Notes: a model not told the origin generated them from the sequence alone. A stretch of 64,000 bases of DNA from Phorcus lineatus (GCA_921293015.1 OV121086.1:37013194-37077193); one strand, 5' to 3'; positions 24,001 through 36,383 are shown, numbered from the stretch's first letter. Program-made: numbers and translations.

Positions 24001-27000
24001 GGTTTAAGTTTGGTATTATTCCCTCCACCTCTCTCAAATATTTGCGTGCAGGAATCTTGTCTTAATCTTTTTAATCAGAAGCAGAAAAACATAAGAAGTT
24101 CCAAGTTTTGGAAAATCATCCTTGTAACATTTTTTCATTGTGTCTTGATCCCCCTGTGAATAAAGCAGTACATGGGGGTCCCTGCTATTACCCTCTTTAC
24201 AGAAACCTACAAAGAACATCATCTTGAGAGGAATATTAATGATTTTGATTGTCCTATTCAAAAATATTTAAGCAAAGCATGAATGCAATAAAGGGATGTA
24301 CTCTTAAAGTGTATAGATTATTATTTTTGTTGTTGACCTCCTGTCTGTTGTGTTCATTGTGCAATCTGTTATATGTATGTATTTTTTCTTTTCCATATTT
24401 CATATTTGTGTATTTTCTTTAAAGTAATAATGATGTAAACACATGTATTGAAATTTCAAGTATACTGGTTAAAGAAGTTGTTTTCCTAAATAAACCCTCC
24501 ACATCACTTTACAGTTGGTGTGTATGTTTGCTTTCCTATTTGCAGTCTGCTGTTTTCTGCATAAATAACAACTTTGAGTATATTCATATATACAGGCTTA
24601 AATGTTCTTAAATATCTAGAGTCTCAGTGTTTTCATTGTCTTTTGTAGGATTCAAACCATTGTCACTAAAGACTTTAAAGATCTTTAATTTAACACTCTT
24701 ATAGTTGAAAAAAATGTTGAATAGAATTTGTAAAAAACACAATGACCTAGTCAAAAGATGTCATCAGACTGTTCTTATATCTAAATCATTGAAAGTCATG
24801 CTTAATAACTTTGGATTTACTTTCAACCTACATTTCAAATTGTACAATCTAATGCCAAACTAATCATTAAAGAAACATTATCAACAACTATACATTAATT
24901 GACTTGGAAAGAGCTTCTTAATTCCTCATTTCGATAACAACAAAAAATTCATGAAGGCATGATATGCATTAGTCTTACATAAGGGAATATTGACTATTTA
25001 CATCATATGTATACAATGTTATAATTAGATCTAATAACATGGATGATAAACCAACACGTTCTCATTGGTTGGTGCAGCTTTAAGGTATGTAGCTTATTGT
25101 CTGCCAGTTATAATGTCATTTACGGTATTTGCAATGAAAGCAGAAAAATCACTTGCATCCAAATTGACATCAAAACTTGCACGCCACCTGGAACAGGAAA
25201 ACACCAGCCCACCTGGGAACTTTTTAAGCTTACCCTACCTGCAAGCGCCCACCTGTTCTGATTTGAGATAACTATTATCACCTGTTGCATTCTCCCCTTC
25301 ACCTGGACCAACTGTCAACATCGCATCTGCATAAACACAATCTCAGTTTCCACACTCACCTAGGCATGCAGTGAAATAGGATTGATGTATTTTTTCTGTG
25401 ATTGTGGTGATTTCCTCAGACCCCCTGGCCTTACCCAAACATCTATCATCTTCAAATAATCCCTCTCTCTCTCGCTTGGGGTTTGATAATTTATATTTCT
25501 CTTTATTTGGGGTAAGATTATTGCGTTTATCGCCTGTTAGACTACATATGCATATTTTTAACATATCACAAATTTACATAAATTTTTACTTTAAAGGGGT
25601 ATATTTCGTAGATTTATCATATAGCAATGTGTATTAGATATTCTCCAACTACAGAAATATACAGTTATAAAAAATTCCCTTTATTGGCGTTATTCTGTTT
25701 GTATTCATCAGCTATAGTTGTAAGAGTATTGAAATAAATGTTATCCTTAAGTTACATTTTCACATTTATCAAAATGATTCTCCTCAATCATGGTCTGTCA
25801 ATATCTGAGTAACGCTGTCATTTCCTGTTTGTCTCTCGTATTCCTCTCTAAATGGGCTGCATGTAGTATATTCAACCTCTGGTATCACAGGACTATCACA
25901 CTTCTCTCAGACAAGGCTCTGACAGTAGCAACCAACATTAGCAGATAAAAAACCTTTTAATACATGCACTATAGAAACTATCTGTTATAGAGCCTATACT
26001 GGCTGAACAAGAGCAAGTCTTGAAATTGTTACAAAAAGACAGGCCGTCAGAAAAACTGCCTCAATGTCCTCTAATTTGAGTATTATAAACAACTATATAA
26101 AACCATTATCATATCTGAATTGGAAACAAATTTGCTACCGACTTTAGGTAACTGTTAAAAGCATTTTTGCTCTTTGATGCCAGCATGAGAAAGATTTATA
26201 ACTATAATCTCAAGCTCAGCAGGATGAAAAATAGATTTTGAAATTTTTCAGAGATAAGAAAGAAAACTCATTTTACTTTGATTCTGCAGATAACAGATGA
26301 TCACAAGATTATTTTGACATGGTTGAAAGTTGAAAAGAAATCTTTTAGATTTGAGTTTACGTAAGCTGGGCAATCTTAGCATTTTTCCTGTCGTCTTCTT
26401 AGGTTCAAATAACAAGTGAATATAAAGAAAACCGCTTTCATTCAGGGCCTGATAAGAATCAGATGAGCTGTCAGTAGAGATTTTATTATGAAAAGTTTTT
26501 ACTTCCCCTGGTAAGCCGCTGGTTGAATGGTGCATGCATTATGAGGTACCTGTTTAACAGGTTTTAACAACAATCTAGCTTCTGTTGCTTCAGTTAATGA
26601 TTATCATACCAGTTATGTTAACATCATGAGATCTGATAAACATAGCGATTTTTATATATCTTTTTGGTCAATTTTCAGCAGGTGTTCCGCATAAATTTTG
26701 TGTTTATATTTTAATGATTTATATGAAAAACATACTTTTAGTCAATTTCTATTATGAAAATACTTTAAAGAAATCAGGGCATTTCTACAAAGCACCTCTA
26801 CTGCCAGGTTTACCCTTATATCCCAAATTTAGTTTTGCATTTAGACTTTTTCTCCAAAACTATTTGTTCTATGATGTTCACAGGATGCATGTTTTATGAG
26901 TATTCATGTTTGACAGTGTTATCACTAATCTGTTGAATTGAAAGGTAAATTTATTCAAATCTTCCCTCTAAGATATCAGTGCAAGTTATTATGTTGCATT

Positions 27001-27190
27001 ATGCTGTGAAGGAATTGGTAGTCTTTTGGTATCACAACTGATTTGAATTATGAAAAGAATATTGGCACATATATGCTCAAGCTTTTTATGTACTTATTTT
27101 TTCAGCCGAAGGTAATAATGGCAAAGGTAAATAAGGCAATAATTAGATACCATAATCCATTGAGTGAATTCATTCAAGACGTGAACTTAT
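24001..27190. other. Gene-free AT-rich stretch
   Basis: Frames at 24,034-24,261 and 25,043-25,637 overlap each other on both strands and match no family. A locally GC-richer patch at 25,170-25,270 carries several CACCTG (E-box) motifs. Nothing else is supported. Confidence 0.4.
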
Positions 27191-27201
27191 TTTCTTTTTG
27201 A

Positions 27202-27317
27202 GGCATTTTAGAAGTTGGAATGACGATAATGACAAGGAATGTATGGATAACAACTTCTTTATTCATTGTATGCAATAAATCAATAAAGAAGTTGTTATCC
27301 ATATATTCGTTGTCATT
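27202..27317. repeat. Foldback (palindromic) repeat with 36-bp arms, related to the 43-kb insertion
   Basis: Left arm 27,228-27,263 and right arm 27,282-27,317 are inverted copies (34 of 36 match, core GGATAACAACTTCTTTATT) around an 18-base spacer. GGCATTTTAGAAG lies 26 bases before the left arm, as it does (24 bases) in the 43-kb element, and both spacers contain TGCA beside an A/T-rich run. A diverged member of the same family is the simplest reading. Confidence 0.75.
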
Positions 27318-29580
27318 ACTGGAGATATTAATTGTCATATTAGCTTTTGAAGTGAAGAGTGTCAGTTTATAATGACAAATTGATAAGTGAAATCAATTGT
27401 ATTTATCCTTCAAAGTACATAAGTATCAAGTGCATTGGACCTTGATTAAAAAACTATCTTTACACCTGTCGCTGTATATTGTAGTAATATTGATCATAAT
27501 TAACACCTGTGCACGGGAATACAATACAGTAGATAATTGCATTACATACATAATAGCTGCAAGCTGATTACTTATACTTAAAAGTCTTGTGTAAAGAGTA
27601 ATTTTGATAAACACTGTCAAATATCATTTGAAAGACTATTTCAGCTGGAGAAGTTTACAAATATGGTATTCAACAGGTCAAATTAAGTGTGTTGAATCCT
27701 TAAAGTTTTAACTCCAACATTCTAACATGTTATGTAAAAATATGCACAAAGAAGATCATATGTAAACCTTTACGATAATTCATGAATTTATTTTCCCATC
27801 AATAGATCTTTTCCTTTGCAGCAGGAGGTTGAATTATCTCCGTTAATTCACTGAAGTGTAAACCTTTAGAACTATCCTCAGCTTTTGTGGTTAAAAATGA
27901 TGAAGGCTGAATAGGGTCTAAACATATATGCATTTTAAGTTGTTTCCTGGTATAAGAGTTAACATTTCGGACTGTTTTTTCCCTCTTCTATTTGCTGTAT
28001 AGTTATACGCATGTAATAAACTCAGGGTTTGAAATGCACATAAGAATTTTTTTCTTTGTTTGAAGAATTTTTTTCTCCAATACAGGACATATGAAGAAAT
28101 AAAAGGTTCATGTTAAACTTTTATATGCAGCAAAGTATATTTTAAAAACCTGTTTTCTTAACCAGTATAACCAGGCCTATAAAGGGCTATTCCCTGTTTT
28201 AACAATTTGTAGTAACTTTAAATTGACAAGAAATATTATCTCTAAATATTTCAAAGATGTTTTAAACGTTGATATCCAAATGATTCTGTCTGCGTACTTA
28301 TTTCGATAAAATTGATACAATGAGATATCTACTGTGACCTCCATTTGTTTCCTCTGTATCCTTGGTTTACTTAGTTAACTTCAGCCTAGCTAAATCAACC
28401 AAGACTTCCAAACTACTTCACCAAAACAGTCTTTTAGCCAAATATATAGGATAATATCTTGGTGATTATTTTATTCCTGGAGTTTATGGTGTCATGTGAT
28501 CAAATTTAGATTACACAAGTTTTTGTGATTGCTAAGGCCAAAAAACTCCATGTCTAGAACTTTATAGTTTCTCTGAAGTTGGCAATCAGATTCAAATTCT
28601 AAAACTCTTTTATTCAAAGTTCAGCCATGCAATGGTTGAAAAAGTTTGAAAAGAAAGATCCCTCAAAGACATATTCTTATGACTCTCTGTCATTGATTAT
28701 AGCTAGAACACCCATTAAATCTGTGAACTCAAGCAAGAAGATATTTCTTATCCTTCTTCTTATAGACCTTGAAAATGAAAAATATCTTCGGGAAGGTCAG
28801 TTTCTACTTTGGTGATGTTTAGACAATCTAATCGAGTCTTTGTGAAGTCTTGAGAGAGGAAAGTATTGGCAATTCTATTCAAGAGCTGAGTCAGTTGAAA
28901 CTTCAATTCATCAATGACAAACCATTTTCAAATCAATTTTAGAGCAATGTAGTTCTTGATTAGTTTTGTGAACCATGGCAATGAAGTGATTCTGATCTAT
29001 GTTTCCTCTTAGATTGTGTTAGCTGGTGATGAATGGTTCATTCTGACATTGACGTTTTGGAACCTGGACAATTGAACATGGAGACTTACCAGGTTCATCT
29101 CTTAACACTCAAATAGTAGTTTGTTTGAATTGAGACATGCCATTGTATACTGAATGTCAAATGCCTATTTTTATTGAAATTTAATTTTGAAAATATATAC
29201 CATATTGACTGCATTATTTACCAATAAAAATCATTAGTCTGTTATTTTTCAAGAAAGATCTTCAGCAATTGATAAATTTCATAAAGTTGAATTAGCTATC
29301 AAGCCATATTTATGATAGACTTAAGATAGACTGGTTTCATTGTAAGAACATCTAGCAGATTCAAGACATTTATACATATACAAAATGTTATCAGTGAAAA
29401 CCAGTTTCAAATCACTCGGAATCATTGATCAACCTATCGCAACCTATTGTCGAAATGTTATGGCAAACAGATTTTTGTTGGAGTTACTTGTGGCTCTGAG
29501 ACCTTGAGGAGACGTTCTGATCTTGCAGACTTGACATAGACCTACTTGCAGACTTTTAAGAACATTTGAAGTAAGGGAAA
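27318..29580. other. Gene-free AT-rich stretch
   Basis: No coding or structural element can be supported. The forward frame at 28,627-28,815 is not recognised. Confidence 0.45.
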
Positions 29581-29640
29581 TTGTAAAGATATGAATAAGC
29601 AAACAGATTTACATGGAGGTTACCCTCGGACATTTAAGAA
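29540..29640. repeat. Left remnant of a ~116-bp degenerate array split by the piggyBac insertion
   Basis: GAATAAGCAAACAGATTTAC at 29,593, with preceding GGGAAATTGTAAAGATAT, matches units on the other side of the piggyBac element at 36,567, 36,682 and 36,799. Confidence 0.5.
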
Positions 29641-29686
29641 GTATTCGGGGCATCCTTTCACAAAGCAAACTTTATTATGGTTAACC

Positions 29687-29690
29687 TTAA
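29687..29690. repeat. piggyBac target-site duplication TTAA, left
   Basis: TTAA immediately precedes the terminal CCCTCAAG. It pairs with TTAA at 36,130-36,133, the diagnostic piggyBac target. Confidence 0.9.
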
Positions 29691-29979
29691 CCCTCAAGTT
29701 GCTGAATATTATTTTGACCAGTTTTGCCCCCGTGGCTGAATTTTCCAGCACTCGCCTCGCTACCGTTAAAGCCTAATTAGCCCCTGTGGCTGAATTTTCT
29801 AGCGCCGCGAGACGTGACCGTTTTTACAGTATATGATGTTTTTATACCGCGAAGTACGGACGGAATAAATTGTTTTATACAAAGTCAGTTGGCGAATCCC
29901 GTGTAAAAATGAACACTCCTTATCCGACACTTTGAATGAATTTTTTATACCTCCTAGAACGATTTCTATTACAATCTAA

Positions 29980-31260
29980 AGATTGTCTTCATTTTGAGTT
30001 GAATAAAATCCTGAAATATTATCGCGCAACTAAAATTCTTATATGGAATTGAAGATACATTATTCCTTTTTACGATGGTATGAAAATAATTACGATACGA
30101 TCTCTAGTTAGATTTCTACAGGTTTTTAAAGACTGTCTTTATTTCAAGTTAAATAAAATCCATAATACTGAGCGCGCATACATGTATTATATATGGAATT
30201 ATAGGCAATTTATTCCTCTTTACAATGACGAAAAAATTATTAGAATATGTCTTACGGTTCAAAAGATATACGTTGCGAAAGATGGCAGGGGGTACCCCGA
30301 CAACGTTCCGACCCTACGGCATTTTTAGCTAAAACTAAATCCCCCGGGGCCCTCTGGCACCGGCACGCTAATTAGTACCGTTATGCCCCGGGGCACCAGC
30401 ATGCGAGTGCCACAGACTTCTAGGCAACAGCCTTGGCTCCCGCATTACCGATTCTCTCGGCGGGTGAAGTCACGCGCGGGCGAGCATTCGCGCAAACACT
30501 CCAGCATTATGAAACAGGAATTCTTTACGTGCACCACATCGTTATTTTTTCATGCGCACATACAAATTATACATGGAATTGAAGATAAATCATTCCTCTT
30601 CACGATAGTGTAAAAATAATGAAAAAGCGCCGATTGGTTTTAGAGATATACACCGCGAAAGAAGGGTACTCTCAACTATTTGAAAACAGATTTTGATAAT
30701 CGTCCTATTTGCGACATTTGTCGCATCACTCGCAGCATCTTCATCAGTTACTGCGCATATGCAAATTATACATGGAATTAAAGATAATTCTTTTGTCTTG
30801 ATAAAGCTGAAAAAAATTATGAAAATAAACCAAACAGTTTAGGAGATATGGACCGCGAAAGGAGGGTACTCTCATTTATTTGAAAACAGATTTCGATAAT
30901 CGTCCTATTTGCGACATTTGTCGCATCAATCGCAGCATCTTCATCAGTTACTGCGCATATGCAAATTATACATGGAATTAAAGATAATTCTTTTGTCTTG
31001 ATAAAGCTGGAAAATTTTAAAAAAAATACCAAATAGTTCGGGAGATATGAAACGAGAAAGAGGGGTACCCTCAGACATTTGTGAATTTATTTTTATCATT
31101 GCGACAATTATCGCATCATTCGCCGCTTCTTTATTATTTCATGCGCACATGCAATTGTCATATTATATCAAAGCCAGTTCTTTTCTCTTTATGATGATAT
31201 AAAAACCATGAAGTTCGGCCGCCCGATTCAGAAGATATAAATTGCGAAAGATCGGGGGAG
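29980..31260 (+). repeat. ~200-bp tandem repeat array on the left side of the piggyBac transposase
   Basis: The anchor ACATGGAATT with GAAGATAA or AAAGATAA recurs at 30,571, 30,770 and 30,970 (period 199-200), with more diverged units at about 30,042, 30,190 and 31,160. Each unit also carries GGAGATAT, GCGAAAG and GGGTAC, and the best two contain a perfect small hairpin GCGACATTTGTCGC (about 30,710 and 30,911). There is no open frame of note. Confidence 0.85.
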
Positions 31261-31347
31261 GTTTGTGATGCGGCTCATATTGAATGTCCCGTGACAGCTC
31301 ACATTGACTTTCTCTGTCTTTTTTACGCAATAAAAAAAAGATTATTT

Positions 31348-31353
31348 TTTATT
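31348..31353 (-). terminator. Probable transposase polyadenylation signal
   Basis: AATAAA on the minus strand lies about 115 bases past the transposase stop codon, inside the element. In AT-rich DNA such hexamers are common, so position is the main support. Confidence 0.4.
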
Positions 31354-31466
31354 TATAATGAGTTTTTTACAATCAAGTATTTTCTATTAACACTTTTTCA
31401 CCTTTTTGATGTGAAAACCAACTGGATCAGGAGAGTAACACTCATCCACACTTCTTTCTTCTTTCT

Positions 31467-33170
31467 TCAATCTTCTTGATTATCCCCCTCATTTTCCTTC
31501 TCTGACATCAAACTGATATAAGCTTTAGTGCAATCTTGTGACGTGTGATAAATTCTGAAACATGGGGTTGCACATAGAGCCACATTACAGTCGCTACATT
31601 CGTAAGAAGATTCTCTGCCTACCCTTTTCTTCTTTCGAACTGGCTGATTTGTTTCTTCCACATCCCTTCGAAGTAGTTCTCTTCTCGCTTTGGAGCAAAC
31701 AACACACGTGCGTGAGAGATTCTTCTTTTTTCCAACAGGCTCAATCTTTGATGGAAAGTGACGACCATGAAGACGTAATACACTATCGTCGCTCGTGCTT
31801 GGTCGACCACAGGGACGTCTGCGCAGGGATGGCACCTTTTCTGTGTCGGCGAAGGTTATCATGTGCTGTACCAAGTCTTTTCTGAATTGACGGCTTGTTT
31901 TCAAGGTTTTATCCTTAGAGAATTCTTTGTAAAGAATGTAGGCGTTCAACATGGCAACGTTCAACACGTGAAACCACACACGCTTCCACCATTTGAGAGT
32001 TTTTATTTTGTCTGGAATGCCTTTGCAATTTCCTCTCAACGTTCCCGTCGCACCAGTGCCCATTTCCCACAAGTTTATATACAATGCCACAGAGGAATAG
32101 AAATTATCCATGAACACATGATATCCTTTCCCAGCATAATCCTTCACCAAATCAATCACCAGATCGAACGTTTTTCCACCAGCAGAGACAGTTTCATTAG
32201 TTTTTCCAGTGTAGAGTTGGAACTTGCAAACATAACCATTTGTTGAGTCACACAACATGTAGGCCTTTATCCCATACTTCTTCGGCTTGTCGGGATTGTA
32301 TACTTTGAAACTCAGATTGCCTTTCCAAGGCACCAACCCTTCATCGACGCAAATGTTTTGGTGCGGCTTGTAAACTCTAGAAAAACGATGTACGATTCTC
32401 TGGTACAAATAGCCAAGTTTATTGATAGGTGAAAAATGAGATGTGTTTCGTCCCGGCATTTGGTTGTTATCATTCAAATGTAGGTACGTTAGTAATAACC
32501 AGAACCTATCGCGAGGCATACATTTGGCAAAGAAAGGCGTGGACGTCACATCACTTGTTGACCAATACTCAGAAAAATTCCTCTGTACAACTAGAGACAT
32601 CGCTATAGTCATTGCAACGAATACTTTCATTTCTTCAGCATTCGTATCATACCACTGCCTCAACCTTGAACATGGTTACAGAAACTTATCATCGACTTGC
32701 TGGTGGAAGTACCTGTTGGTTTCTGCTGCCAACGATCCATAATCATCTTCATGCAGGAATAAGCCCCAAAAATCTATAGGATGCGGATTATCAGGCAATT
32801 CTATAAACTGTCCTAATCCCGTTGCGCCAGTAAAATGCAGATCAACACGTCCACGTGGCCTCGGCCCCTCTGTCCAGCGTTCCATAAAGTTCTCAGGGTC
32901 ATCAAAATGTGTGTCCATTTCATTATATTGCTCATCAAAGCCACTGAACTCTTCCTCTGTGGATGTACCAGCCCCACCAGTAGCAGCTAATATGTCTTTT
33001 GCAATGTTTCTTATTTCCATATCACTATCACTGTCACTTTCACTATCACTCTCATCAGTAGACTCCATGTCAGAAGCTTCATCAGCATGGACCTCGTTGA
33101 TGAAGTCGTCGTCGCTTGACGTTGACGGCCCTTCCCAACTCCTAGTCCTCGGTCGCCTGGCCTTAGGCAT
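31467..33170 (-). pseudogene. piggyBac transposase, broken by one stop codon and an internal in-frame deletion
   Basis: One frame runs from ATG at 33,170 to the stop at 31,467, interrupted by a single TAA at 32,676-32,678 (codon 165). Residues 1-70 are an acidic Ser/Asp-rich tail. The DDE domain follows with FWGLFLHEDDYGS, EYWSTSD, PRDRFWLLLTYLHLND, the first catalytic Asp in VDEGLVPWKG (about 276) and the second in MDNFYSS (about 355). The family's third Asp, in a GGVDxxDQ motif, is missing: KGIPDKIK runs straight into TLKWWKRVW, so about 80 residues have been lost in frame. The C-terminal zinc-binding cysteine-rich domain is intact (CVVC at 489-492, CSDC at 525-528, C533, C537, H542), with basic clusters before it that could be nuclear signals. 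The enzyme would normally cut and paste TTAA-flanked DNA in the nucleus. This copy should be catalytically dead. Downstream of the stop codon no ATG occurs until EEMKVF. Confidence 0.92.
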
Positions 33171-33839
33171 CTTTCACATCAATCTGTAATTGATTGAAAA
33201 GAATTTAGAAATGTGCAAGATATTCTATCAAATCCTGATAACCTATACAGAAAAATTCAATGTGAGCTTCATGGACATTCAGTTGCCCCATTTTGTGAGT
33301 TTTGTAAACAAATATACCGTTGCGCGCCGATGGCGCCAGCGGCCATCAATAATGACGGAATTCCAGACATTTTCTAACTGTCCTGGCGAATGCCGGACAT
33401 TTTCTTTCATTTTGTTGCAAAAGTCAAAATCAGGACAAATTCTAACATTGCTGGACAATTTCTAACTTTTGGACGACTTTTCACAATCCCGCCGAAGGTG
33501 CCGATGGCACCGATGGCCGCCGACGTTGTATCAACATTATCAACCCTGATGCCGCCTTCTGACTCCTATGCAACGAGCCGGCGAGTCGCGAACAACTGCC
33601 TTCTACGTCAGGAAAGTTCTGATTGTCAGTTGTGGATTACAAAAGTTTTTCAACTCTTGACTTCTCTTCCGAGAATGATAGGTTCCACGGGCCTATTTGT
33701 CGGGACGGCCGTAGTCAACGAGCACCCGGCCCCTTGTCTTTAGTTCACTGGAAGGAACTCATGCCATCCCGACATATATAGCAAAATATTTAAAACATCG
33801 GAATGCTACCAAACTTTTTTTTCAAAAATGAGTTTCCTC

Positions 33840-34145
33840 GACCAACAAAAATTTGGCAGAAAAAAACACATACCTGCTGGCGGTCACCGACGAAAGTCCG
33901 CTGAAATTTTTTTTCTCGAACACGAACATTTTCGTTGGACACATTTTCTCATGACCTGATGGGGGTGCCCGGCGAAAGATCCCCGACATATTGTGTCTCA
34001 ACCACAAACATTTTCGTTGGACAACTTTGCCTTGACCTGATGGCGGTTCCCGACGGCATCCCCGACATACTGTGTCTCAACCACAACATTTTCGTTGGAC
34101 AATTTTCCCATGAACTGATGGCGGTGCCCGACGCAAAAATCCCCT
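33840..34145 (+). repeat. ~80-bp tandem repeat upstream of the transposase
   Basis: ACATTTTCGTTGGACA recurs at about 33,927, 34,009 and 34,087 (spacing 82 and 78), each followed by TGACCTGATGG or a variant, then CCCCGACAT. A fourth partial unit lies to the left. It lies inside the element, upstream of the transposase start, and might hold promoter or binding sites; that role is inference. Confidence 0.8.
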
Positions 34146-34299
34146 AACTCAAAAAAGACATCAATAACGCTATGAATGTAAATCCAAAAGTTTTTTTCCC
34201 TTCAACTTTCATGGTTTATAAAACTCTATAATTGAACACTAAAGAAACAGGGTTTCCTTCATAATTTTTTTTACTTATTACATTTATTTATAACATTTT

Positions 34300-35690
34300 A
34301 GCGGCGCTTGTTGAGTCTTTATTTCTGTGAGCGCATATACAAATTGTATATCAAATTGAAGAGAATTTTCTGCTCTTTACGTCGATACCAAACGTTGTTG
34401 AGCGCGCCACATGGTTACAGAAATACGAAATGAGAAACTTGCCCAATTTGCGGCACTTCTTGTGCCTTTATTTTTTTTGTGCGCATGTATGATCGATATA
34501 TGGAATTGAAGAACATTGTTTCCTCTTTATTTAGATGTAAAATTTATCAAAATGCGCCAAACGGTATAGAAGATATTGCGTGCGAAAGAAAGGTACATGA
34601 AAATCGCGCTTCATATCACATGATAAAAAACGACAAAAGTGCCCTTTGTGCGGCGCTTGCTGTATCACTATTTCTTTTAGCGCATATACATATTATATAT
34701 CAAAATGTAGGCAATGTATTCCTCTTGACAATGATATAAAAGTTGTAGAAATGCGTCATTTGGTTACGGAGATATAAAGTGCCGAAGTTTTCCTATTCGC
34801 GGCACTTAACGGCGGAACGAAGTGCGAAAATTGCCCTTTTTACGGCACTTGTTTTGCTTTTATTTATTCACGCGCATAAATCATCGATATATGGAATTGA
34901 AGAACATTGTTTCCTCTTTATTTAGATGTAAAATTTATCAAAATGTGCCAAGCGGTATAGAAGATATTGCGTGCGAAAGAAAGGTACATGAAAATCGCGC
35001 TTCATATCACATAATAAAAAAGCGACAAAAGTGCCCTTTGTGCGGCACTTGCTGTATCGCTATTTCTTTTAGCGCATATACATATTATATATCATAATGT
35101 AGGCAATGTATTCCTCTTGACAATGATATAAAAGTTGTGGGAATGCGTCATTTGGTTACGGAGATATAAAGTGCCAAAATTGCTCTATTTGTGACTCTTA
35201 CTGTGTCAATATTTTTGTTATGTGAGTGAACATATTTTATATAAAGATGAAGACAACTTTTTCTTCTTTATTGTGATATAACAGTTATCCAAATGCACCA
35301 AACAGTTAAAAAGATATGAAGTACTAAAGAAAAGTATATCACAAAATCGCTACTCAGTTCACAAGGGTAAAAGAGCAAAATTAGTTCTTCGTGCGTCGCT
35401 CGCTGTGGCTTTATAAATATTTGCGCATATACAAATTTTACATGGAATGAAAGACAATCTTTTTCTCTTTCTTATGATATAAAAAATTCCAAAATACGTT
35501 GAGTACATGATGAGAAATAATGTGTGAAAGTAGGTATAAAACTAAAAATATCTGAAAATCACCTCATTTACGGCACATGCTGTATATTCAGTTCCTTTAG
35601 CGCATATTCGTAATTTATATCGAATTAAAGACAATTTTCTCCTCTTTCAAATGATCCCACCTGTATTGAAATCATAGGGCGTGCGAAAGC
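34300..35690 (+). repeat. ~195-bp tandem repeat array on the right side of the transposase, with a 391-bp higher-order unit
   Basis: Units share GGAATTGAAGA, CCTCTTTA, GATATAAAA, a GGTTACGGAGATATAAAGTG-like block and GCGCATATACA. A block starting TGGAATTGAAGAACATTG at 34,501 recurs almost unchanged at 34,892, a 391-base step made of two ~195-base monomers. More diverged monomers lie near 34,350, 35,240, 35,440 and 35,620. The monomer is homologous to, and in the same orientation as, the array on the left side of the transposase. Confidence 0.85.
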
Positions 35691-36129
35691 AAGGTGTGCT
35701 TTTGTTGTGAGTGCGCACGCCTGAGCAAACAATAACGTGCGCAGCTCAATAAGCTCGTGCGCGAGGGGAGCAATAAGCCCCAGGGCTATAGCAAGCCCGG
35801 CGGGTAGTGGGGGAAAATTGAGCGTTTGTAATGCATATTTTCGGTACGATAAACATAACCAATATCTATAAAACGTTCGGAAAATATGCCCCCATTCTTT
35901 AGAACAACAACGGGGAAAAAATCGGCAGCTTAGCGAAAGCCGGAACGAAAATACACGCGTTCAACCGACACGACTGCCGTGCAATTTTTTTCCGGGATCC
36001 GCTACATGGTACAATTGCGTTAATTAGTAAATGCGTCAGATTATAAGTCCGGCTTCCGGGGTTCGCCAAGGCTAACTGCGGCGTAGTTTAATTTCATCCC
36101 GGACCATTCCGTAAACCGCGGCTTGAGGG

Positions 36130-36133
36130 TTAA
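36130..36133. repeat. piggyBac target-site duplication TTAA, right
   Basis: TTAA directly follows CTTGAGGG and matches the left copy at 29,687-29,690. Confidence 0.9.
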
Positions 36134-36184
36134 CTCCCGTTCTTTAAAATTGCACCAAGGTTACCTTTGTTCAAATTTTATTCA

Positions 36185-36383
36185 AAATGTGCTTCTGTTC
36201 ACCTAGCAGTACAAATTGGGTACCTGCATGGTGTAGATTGTGTTGGAGGTGACCTTTAAGCGCTTAATTGGCAGCTTGGGTTAGACCAGGGTAATAATGC
36301 AAGGAGTGCCTTGAGCATGCAATTGATGTGGATATGTGCGCTATAAAAATACCCTTATTATTATTATTATTATCATCATTATT
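36185..36383 (+). repeat. SINE-like 3' fragment with (TTA)n tail
   Basis: CTAGCAGTACAAATTGGGTA, GGTGACCTTTAAGCGCTTA, GAGCATGCAATTGATGTGG and GTGCGCTATAAAAATACCC, followed by TTA repeats (36,355-36,383), form a typical SINE or CR1-like 3' end with a microsatellite tail. It lies 50 bases outside the piggyBac end. No Pol III promoter is visible, so it may be 5'-truncated. Confidence 0.65.

Larger units (their letters stand above)
29691..36129 (-). mobile_element. Complete 6.4-kb piggyBac transposon, inactivated
   Basis: The element starts CCCTCAAG (29,691-29,698) and ends CTTGAGGG (36,122-36,129), an 8-base perfect inverted repeat, with TTAA on both sides. It contains a minus-strand piggyBac transposase. 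At 6,439 bp it is longer than the 2.5-5 kb usual for the superfamily because both sides of the transposase are filled with tandem repeats. CpG dinucleotides and GC pockets are frequent inside and rare outside, which fits a fairly recent insertion not yet eroded by CpG decay; that dating is inference. Near the left end a short direct repeat (CCCC, GTGGCTGAATTTTC, AGC) occurs at about 29,728 and 29,784. The insertion site lies in an older ~116-bp degenerate array. Confidence 0.93.

Noticed and set aside
31562..32742. Several plus-strand ORFs across the transposase
   Set aside because: They are antisense shadows of the piggyBac transposase.
33927..34145. Possible hammerhead ribozymes in the ~80-bp repeat (CTGATGG followed by CGAAAG)
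   Set aside because: The conserved core needs CUGANGA; here the last A is G in every unit, stem II does not form, and GAAA is lost in later units.
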